Of a stretch of DNA of 64,000 bases, positions 42,016 through 64,000 are shown piece by piece (the stretch's first letter is position 1; the number at the start of each line of letters is the position of its first letter). Location: NCBI GenBank assembly GCA_029718625.1, contig CM056376.1, positions 119,816,222 to 119,880,221 of the forward strand, written 5' to 3'. Under the pieces are notes generated by a model. It searched no databases. It saw only the letters and a list, made by a program, of their open reading frames with translations, and was not told the DNA's origin. The translations under genes were made by a program, and so were the position numbers. This DNA comes from Synaphobranchus kaupii (Eukaryota > Chordata > Actinopteri > Anguilliformes > Synaphobranchidae).

Positions 42016-42811
42016 TTTAGTTAAGAATTTAGTCAGAACCACTGCTGGATCAATTAAATGTTTCTCTGCCGTTAATTCAGAGAAGTATTCCACAAGGTTC
42101 TGGTTTCAGTTTCACCTTCAAAATGGTTTAGTTCAGGCAGAACCAAAAATGAATAGTACTTATTGGGCAACATCCCTCTGAGTAAAAACATAGATAATCC
42201 ATTAGTTAATCCCACAGTGGATTAATTAGTGGAATTATCTAACCTTTTCAGTCAATGATACACTAGGGTACCACTTTTAATGTTGTTTTATTTTAAAATG
42301 GCAGATTTTATGTGAAAGATGATATAAGAAAGTTGAAGTTCAAAGTCAAAGTGTTTCATATATGGCCAAGCAATTGCCTGTTGAATAGGTTAAAGCAATT
42401 TTTTTTTTTATTCTAGATAACAACTTTGTAATTCAGGATTACAATTTATTTAGTTATCCCACAGTGTCGATCATTATTCTGAATGTTTACAGTTTTACTG
42501 TAACTGTTTTTATTAACTATTTTTAAACTTGTAAATATACGTATTATGTGTACGTATTTTTTATTTATATTTTATAATCTTATCCCCCTTATGGGAAATC
42601 AGTTTTAAACATTTCCCATGTTTTTTCTTTTCAATTTTTAGCATTAACTTTTGGCTAATGGAACTTGAATAAATGAGTGTGTGTTGGTAGAAAAGTCTGA
42701 ATTTGTGATATTATTTCAAAAATTTTGATTTATTGGGGAGTACATTTGTTGTAGGTCAAAAAAGGCTATAACAAATTTTGTAACAGTTTTGAATCCTTAT
42801 TTGTCACTGAT

Positions 42812-42813
<2 letters not shown>

Positions 42814-42870
<57 letters not shown>
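42814..42870. repeat. (TA)n microsatellite
   Basis: About 28 TA units, roughly 340 bp before the npm1 start codon. Confidence 0.97.
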
Positions 42871-42873
<3 letters not shown>

Positions 42874-42899
42874 TATATATAATTTTCACAATACTGGGA

Positions 42900-43206
42900 G
42901 AAGATTCGTAATATTTAATATTTATACTCTGATTGAGGCCACATGAAAATAAGTTGATAAATGCAGCGCACATTCAGGAAAGATCGTTAGCGCCATCTGG
43001 AGGAAAATATAGTAAAAATCACATACACATTCTGAATGACCTTTTTTCCCCCGCCCATACTTTGTCACTATTGGACAATATTGGCAGAAGACTCCATATT
43101 ATATTATCCTATTCGTCAGATCATCTGTCAGTTACGACCAACATAAGTACTTTTTCCTTTCACGAATTGCACTCTAGAAACCTTGAAATTTGCCGTAAAG
43201 AACGAT
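42900..43206 (+). promoter_or_regulatory. npm1: npm1 promoter/5' UTR region
   Basis: This region directly precedes the npm1 ATG. CTTTTTCCTTTC at about 43150-43161 resembles a 5' terminal oligopyrimidine start (C followed by a pyrimidine run), which would fit a growth-linked gene such as npm1, but the start site is not proven. ATTGGACAATATTGG near 43072 holds inverted CCAAT-type motifs. Confidence 0.4.
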
Positions 43207-58155
<14,949 letters not shown>

Positions 58156-59998
58156 GTAAGGAATCTTTTGAGTTCTGCGCTTCCAAACGCCTTTCCCGTT
58201 CACACGGCCTGACCTTATCCACCTCACGAGTGACAGTTAGTTTAATTTGTCCATCTTGCAAACCGTCTCCCTTGTGTGACGGACCTGAAACAAACTGCTA
58301 CTAAATTTCTGACTGGAGGTGTTCCAGTCTGATGCCCTTGTACGTTAGTGTGCCTTTTCCACTCACAGATCTCTCTGGTTAAGCCGTAGTACAGGGGGGT
58401 TCACACGCTACACACTTCTGTAAACCTGGTGAAAAACTAGCTGCTGTGTGGCAGACAGGTCTTCGTGTGATGTGTACTATGTTCTCGCACAGCACAAAGC
58501 TCGTTGTTCTACCTTTACCACCGTTCTGAATCTTACTCCATTGCCCTCCAAATTAACATTCCTGGTGCTCTTGCACGTTTGACTTATTGCTGTGGCACAT
58601 TTTGCTGTTGATGTTTAACAATTTAACGTTGTTGAATGTTTTTGTCTGACTGATTCTAGAGTTTAAATACTCGCTATTTCTTGGCTAGGAAATCAGTGAC
58701 ATAACCCGCAAAGGGTGTTCAACAAGTGAAATGAGTCACTTACTGATTCAAAATCCATATATTGTGATGCTTTTTCATGTGGGAAAAGGTGCACTAAGCC
58801 AGCAGAGAAAAAAATAAAACAGAATGTCAAAAAAACAGCAACAACAAAAAAAAGTTTCTCAGACGGCAAAGAACGTCTTGGTTCCATGGCGCTGTGGCCA
58901 CCAAAGTGTGACGTGTTCAGAGGTCAGGGCCGACGACGGCAGCCGGCATCGTTAGCATCGCAACGGCAATGGCAGCCAGTGGAACACGGCCGCAAGAACT
59001 CCAACATCACCGCAGGTCACTCCCAAACCCGTCGCCATAAATCAAAATCATCACCTCATTAGTGCTGTGGAAACCCACATTTTATTCTGGTTTTATGAGT
59101 AGCACTAAAATAGCCGGTGCACAGCCATTTTTTTCTCCTCCTCCGAACACTTGTCTCCGTTATCATTGCATCAGCCGGTAACCGTTACATGAACCCCGTT
59201 TCAGTTGCACTGACTGCTAACTGGAGAGAAGAATCTGAGTAAAATATTTTTTGGTTCCGTTGGAAGGTGGGAAGCTTAGCGTAAAGCTAATAGTCAGAAT
59301 TATCGATGGACGTTTGCGTTGCCTTAATCGTAAGGATGGGGGGGGGGGGGGAAGAGAAGAGTCTAGCAGACTAGACTAGAGTCGCTCGCGGCCCGACGAT
59401 TCCCAAACACCCAATTTGAGGATTTAATTTGCTGTCTGTGTTTGAGAACCGGCTGTTCAGAAAACCTGCATCCTTTGCCAAGCAGTTTTAAACAGAGTTG
59501 CTCTGCACTCGCGCAGAGTTTGTATGTGTGTGAATGTAAACGACATCAAGCTGCAACTGAAATATATTTGGGCCCTTATGTATTTTATAAATGTGGACCT
59601 AAATAAAGAATTCATATGCGTCTTCTCTTCTCTTCATCGCTCTTCCTCACCATCCACAGCTCAATTTTTCTGAAAATATTTTTGAGAACTACATGAATGA
59701 ATGAACGAATGGACAGAAGGTTTGTCTATGTAAATAATAGAGGAATTCCTTCGAGAGTGTCCTGTGGGCACTTGTGAACAGCTGCCTAGTTGACTGGCAG
59801 ATTTTGGGGTTCCGGCTAGTTTTGCAGCTCTCCCCAAACAACTGACCAGGAAGCAAGCCACGGCGTCAGAGCCCAGTTAAAACGGCAGGGAGTTAAACCA
59901 GCAGCAATTAGCTGCAATTAGTGCAGATTAGCCCTCCTACACAACCTGTAGTTTGAGCTAAATAAACAGATCTGACCTTTGTGCCTCTTCCCCCCCAG

Positions 59999-60094
59999 GC
60001 CTGGTTTGAACCTCCACCCAGCCTCCCAGCCCACGACATGCAACAGCTCACCCCGCCGGGCCACACCACGAGCACGGCCGTTCCCGGATCTTAG
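59999..60094 (+). CDS. possible alternative terminal exon of npm1
   Basis: After TTCCCCCCCAG the frame continuing from exon 8 (phase 0) reads AWFEPPPSLPAHDMQQLTPP and a short tail to TAG at 60092-60094. It is 31 codons and not similar to the NPM1 C-terminal domain. Human NPM1 has a short isoform with a different 3' end, so such an exon is possible, but a chance pyrimidine tract next to a GC-rich stretch explains it equally well. Confidence 0.2.
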   Translation, partial: AWFEPPPSLPAHDMQQLTPPGHTTSTAVPGS

Positions 60095-61000
60095 GATCGC
60101 ACGCCTCCTTTGATACCAACGCGGCCGCAAAAAATTCCCCCCCCTCAAATTCCTGCGCTTACGAGCGCGTAATGGCCCGGAGACACCCCGCCCCAGACCT
60201 CGTCCCCCGTCGCGACGCTCGGAGAGACTTCATTGAGCGCCGTGAGAAAGCGCGTCATTAAAAGCGAGAGCCGGGGCCTGGGATAGAAAACCGCTCCAAG
60301 GCCAGCATTCAGGGCGGCCGAGCCCGTAATGACCCCGCCGGGGCGAGGGCCTGGGGCCGTTAAAGCCGGGGGAGGATTAACGCGCCTTTGACCTGCCGAG
60401 CTTCCCGCGGGTTTAGACCCCCGACGCACACCGTTCATTCACGTTTACGCTCATTACCGCATCGCGCCTTTTGATGCTGGCGCAGGTTGCGCGATAAGCC
60501 CGCGCCGGGGGGACGGAGGGACTTTGGCGGAGGGGGCGGGGCGCCCCCCAAGCTCCCGGGGTACTCCTCCCACTACGCGGCCCCCCGGCAGCGAGGGACG
60601 CCCACCCGAATCCTTACCAGCGTCACGCATCTGCACATTCTGAAAGACTCCTCAGGTGCTCCCGTGCGACAATTAAAAGTGAAAAACCTCAGGAGCGGGA
60701 CAGGCCCGGCGTTAATCTGCCTCGGAATGCCCGCGCATTTGGCTCGCGTCCGAAAAAAAACCCCAGCGCAAGGCGAACGCCCGGTAATCTCTCAAAGAGC
60801 CGTAGGTGTCTCTGAAATGCGCGTTTTAATGGCCGCGGCTCTCCGCTAAGTGAAGGACAGGAAGCCGAAGAAGGGCTCGGAGGCGCTAATGATAGCTCTG
60901 CCGCGTCAAGAGGGACGACAGGGCTGTAAAAGCCATCAATAGCAGCCGCCGTCAGGCCTGGGGTCCATTAGAACGGCGTAACTTGTAGTTGACGATAATT
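59999..61000. promoter_or_regulatory. GC- and CpG-rich block (CpG-island-like)
   Basis: Clearly richer in GC and CpG than all surrounding sequence, with a GCGGCCGC site near 60121 and open frames on both strands due to low AT content. It could be a CpG island of an unseen transcript or a regulatory block. No gene is recognised. Confidence 0.4.
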
Positions 61001-61090
61001 GATTAATCGCCGTCCAATTACACCCGTACCACTGTTTAGCGGCTGACGCTTTGATACGGGCGGTAGGGTCATTTGAAAGTAGCTAGTAAT
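60985..61090. promoter_or_regulatory. candidate homeodomain-site element
   Basis: GATAATTGATTAATCGCCGT CCAATTAC near 60994 packs three TAAT/ATTA cores in unique sequence at the edge of the GC-rich block. Enhancer function is inferred only. Confidence 0.25.
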
Positions 61091-61303
61091 TACACATGAC
61101 AAGTTTGGCACAACTTCCTAAACTAAATGTGTTTGTCACGTGAAACGCATAGTTTCAGTACGGGAGCGAACCTCCACCTGTCCGCCTGTAGGTACGCAGA
61201 GCACCCTGTCATGTTTTGCACGTTGTAATTCAGATTGTGAAAGCTTATGGTATAGATGATTGGGTTTATAGATGATTTATGGATTAATGATTAGGTCATC
61301 ATA

Positions 61304-61391
61304 GGTTCATCATGATTCGTTCATTAGTTCATCATGATTCGTTCATTAGTTCATCATGATTCATTCATTAGTTCATCATGATTCATTCTTC
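61304..61391 (+). repeat. 22-bp minisatellite, about 4 copies
   Basis: The unit GTTCATCATGATTCGTTCAT TA repeats about four times. Confidence 0.93.
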
Positions 61392-62221
61392 ACGTAGCGA
61401 TTCTTAAGAAGACCACATGATGCAACCACAAGTGATCCAAATGAGTGACCGTGACCGCAGCTGCCACTGCTGATGTGGACATGAGTGGTGGCGGTATCCT
61501 AGCGGAAGATTCTGGACGCGGTAATTGCATTAAATGATAGCGTGCCATCGAATAAGTCACAGGCCGCCCCCGGTGTCTGTAATCAGCGGTCTGCCGCACA
61601 TCAAAAAGGAGGCTCGCCCGCGGTGTCTGTTCCTCAGCTGTTTGGGTTCCACAGCTGTCCTTTCTGAGAGTTCAGTGGGACAGGCGTTTCTGAAGAGGGG
61701 CCAGCAGCGTGTGTGCCAGCGTGATTTTAATTTTTTCTTTCACCCCACCCCCCTCCTCCCTTTCGCGGAGGTTTGGGAGCATGTCCTCTAATTTGATGTC
61801 TTTTGATCTGCCCGGCGCATGTCAATTTCTAAAAGAAGGAAGAGCAGATTATCGCACTCAACGCAGAGAAGAGAAGGAGAGCGGTGCACCCCCCCCGACC
61901 CGTTTCTTATTTTCTTCAGTTCTTAACTTTGGCCGTCTCAACTTGAGCCGTTGAGAGGAAATGAGGTCGGGTCGGTCACATACGGCTTGCTGCGGACGGC
62001 ACCGCTGTTTAAACTGCATTTCCTGTTTTGGGCCCGTGATGTTACACAGAATGCAGATTACAGTCTTCGCATGCCGTGAGCATCAATTTCTCAATTGAAG
62101 TGCTCGATCACTGCACCTGTAGCCAAGTGGACCCGTTACCCTCCCCAGCTGTCAGCCTGGGGAGGAGTGAGCACCAGCCCGTTTCGTCATCTTTCTAAAA
62201 TATCACCCTCCTCTCCACCAA

Positions 62222-62242
62222 CCCCCCCCCCCCCCCCCCCCC
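62222..62242. repeat. poly-C run
   Basis: About 21 C residues, followed by CGCAG. The pairing of pyrimidine run and AG mimics an acceptor, but no good exon follows. Confidence 0.93.
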
Positions 62243-64000
62243 GCAGGCCCTTATTTCTATGACAAAGGTGCTGAGCATTTAGCGCAAGGTGCTTCACACC
62301 CTTCACTTAATGTAATATCAACAGCCATACTTCTTTGTGTGAACCTCTACCTTATTGGTTAGTTTAAGGCAAAAACGTCTTGAGGTTCGAATACACATAC
62401 AGACGTGTGTTTCTACATGCAGGGCGAAAGATCCAAATCAAAATGGGACGCTGTTGTGAAAGGAGCACACTGTGATGGCAATTGTCTGGTTTAGACAGGG
62501 TCACATTTTCTCAGGACCAGGAATCGGAAAATGTTTGGCATTTAAAAAAAAAAAAAATCTCATGCACTCGAGTGCATCTGTGTCATCACCAACACTTTGC
62601 TACGCTCAGTGTATTTTAACCCAAAAAAGGATTCATGGTTTGCGTTTATTAACTCGGGACTACATTTGTCTCCAGCAAAGGTATTCTGGAGAGCGAAGGT
62701 CTGAAGGTGTTACTGAGGAACACAGGTAAACTAATGAGCGTAGTGCGTGTAGGCCATAGGCTAGCCCTTTTTGCAATATGGGGTTAAACACTTGATGTTT
62801 CCTAGTTCAGTCTCTCCCCCAGTTAAAAGAGCCATCCTGGGCAATTTTTTTAAACCCTACAATCACAGCGGATTCCAGGCCCGTGTACGAGTGGGAACAG
62901 GTCATCACTTGAGTAACGGCTCTGTACGTATGTGTGTGTGCGTGCGCGCGTGCGTGTGTGTTCATGTGTGTATCAGCCTCCTGCTCTGTCCTGCTGCTGC
63001 CTGTCATCCATTTCACCTGAGCAACGGTGACCACTGACACAGCGTTAGTGTAACGTTACGGCAACAGCATGGGAACCTTCCCTCTCAGGATCTTCCGTCC
63101 TCAGCCCCAGCCTTCAGATGTGTTATCTCATGTCATTAAACATAATGTGGTGAGGTAGTCCCTCTGCCCTGTATGATGACATTCAGGGAACAGTGTGGTG
63201 CTTGTCTGGAAGTATTATACAAGCAGAACGCAAAATGAGAAAACGGTGAGGTAAACAGAATATTAAGATACAAACGACACCATATTTTACGAAGCTTCTG
63301 GCATACTCTGCGGCGATTGGAATTGGGTTAGATGGGGAGGCGGAGTTAAATTATTTGTGTGATATGTCATGTTTACAAACAAAATATCTTAAATGCATAG
63401 AAATAACAGCTGGTTTATTTACGTTTATTTAAGAACTGGAACGCATTCCGTTTTGTGCCCCCGGGCCCTCTAGCTCTACCCACGTTAGCTCAGCGCTAGG
63501 CCCAGACCTGTCCACTCCTGTTTGGAAGCATTTAAATTATAATTTGTACCTCGAAAAGATGGAGTTAGCGGGAGAGTAATTGTCCCCGGTGTCCCTAGCT
63601 TTAATCCCTCCTCAGCCCTTTGCACAAACTAGCCAGTCAGAACACGGGAGTTGGTACACACGGCAGCTTTATCCTGGGATAGCTGTGAATAGCTTTAACC
63701 CCCATTGTCCACAGCTGTTGCCTAATGGGAAGACATATTTCTTCCAACAGAGTTACAATCCGATGGACAGATTAAGCCAACGTCACAGTGTGAGAGTCGA
63801 AACCCAGTTTTGAATCTCCATGGGTAAGAATTTGTACTCACATTAGAGTTTCTTCTACTCTTCTACAAATGATTAGTGTGAAATACAAGTACAAATGTAT
63901 ATCCATAAAGATTCAAAATGAAGCCTTTTCAAAACTTTTTTTTTTTTTTTTTTCAAACCGTCATTCGGAGATTAAAACCAGGAGAACAAATTCCTGCCCT

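Larger units (their letters stand above)
26200..43206. other. tlx3-npm1 intergenic region (17 kb)
   Basis: The tlx3 3' UTR lies at the left edge and the npm1 promoter at the right. In between are a 35-bp minisatellite, a candidate enhancer block and several transposon remnants, listed separately. No further protein-coding exon was found. The stretches 26970-27490, 28062-28447, 29000-29440, 30190-30790, 34300-35400, 35530-36490, 37350-38180, 40320-41500 and 42010-42810 are AT-rich with nothing I can identify. Confidence 0.8.
58156..64000 (+). other. npm1: npm1 intron 8, incomplete at window end
   Basis: Starts GTAAGG. It includes a candidate terminal exon at 59999, a GC-rich stretch to about 61000, a 22-bp minisatellite (61304), a poly-C run (62222) and a poly-T run near 63938. 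58230-59990, 61400-62210 and 62250-63930 show no exon I can support. Confidence 0.75.

Noticed and set aside
60487..60849. 120-residue open frame in the GC-rich block
   Set aside because: GC-rich DNA lacks stops in all frames here. Overlapping frames exist on the other strand, and no splice sites or homology are seen.
62676..62725. 50-nt exon-like segment (TTTGTCTCCAG ... ACAG|GTAAAC)
   Set aside because: Its length would shift the npm1 frame, and the peptide does not resemble the NPM1 C-terminal domain.
58156..64000. Search for the NPM1 C-terminal exons
   Set aside because: No segment encoding the conserved terminal helices with the paired Trp residues was found, so these exons are placed beyond the window rather than guessed.

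Overview
The window is vertebrate nuclear DNA, almost certainly from a teleost fish. It has split genes with canonical GT-AG introns, long CA/TG/TA microsatellites, no operon structure, and repeats of kinds common in teleosts: Tc1-like remnants, a tRNA-derived SINE, L2-like LINE fragments, hAT-like termini and nested palindromic DNA transposons. The many short TAGGCTA/TAGCCTA and AACGTTAGCTAGC-like motifs would fit a clupeomorph or a related lineage, but the species cannot be fixed from sequence alone.

Two genes lie on the + strand. The first is tlx3 (T-cell leukemia homeobox 3). Its three conserved coding exons (5813-6296, 18297-18534, 25983-26199) join in frame to a 312-residue protein with an Eh1/Groucho motif, an FPWM hexapeptide-like motif and a complete homeodomain with the family-typical Thr47. 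The second is npm1 (nucleophosmin). Eight coding exons (43207-58155) join to the first 244 residues: nucleoplasmin core, two acidic tracts and a basic linker. Its C-terminal nucleic-acid-binding exon or exons are not visible and should lie beyond base 64000. TLX3 and NPM1 are also neighbours in human (5q35), so the pair is conserved synteny.

Region by region: 1-5812 is AT-rich tlx3 upstream sequence with microsatellites. 6297-18296 is tlx3 intron 1, holding candidate conserved noncoding blocks, a MITE, and a striking GC-rich exon candidate at 16996-17211 with strong splice sites and a symmetric phase. 18535-25982 is intron 2, with a 1.27 kb palindromic-ended element. 26200-43206 is intergenic. 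It contains a possible enhancer block, a Tc1-transposase relic, a SINE, a 3.1 kb nested transposon with a 0.5 kb hairpin, an L2-like fragment and an inverted second copy of the 1.2 kb element. 43207-64000 is npm1, with large repeat-filled introns; the last visible intron contains a GC/CpG-rich stretch.

The most interesting signal is the 216-nt exon candidate inside tlx3 intron 1. It fits in phase between coding exons 1 and 2 and would add 72 residues to the linker between the hexapeptide and the homeodomain. The same frame is also open from an ATG at 16866, so it could instead be an alternative first exon giving a Tlx3 without the Eh1 and FPWM motifs. A second theme is tandem repeats lying directly against 3' splice sites: tlx3 exon 2, npm1 exon 4, and npm1 exon 8. 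Exon 8 has a TG tract followed by a T-rich stretch, a layout like the one that controls CFTR exon 9 skipping.
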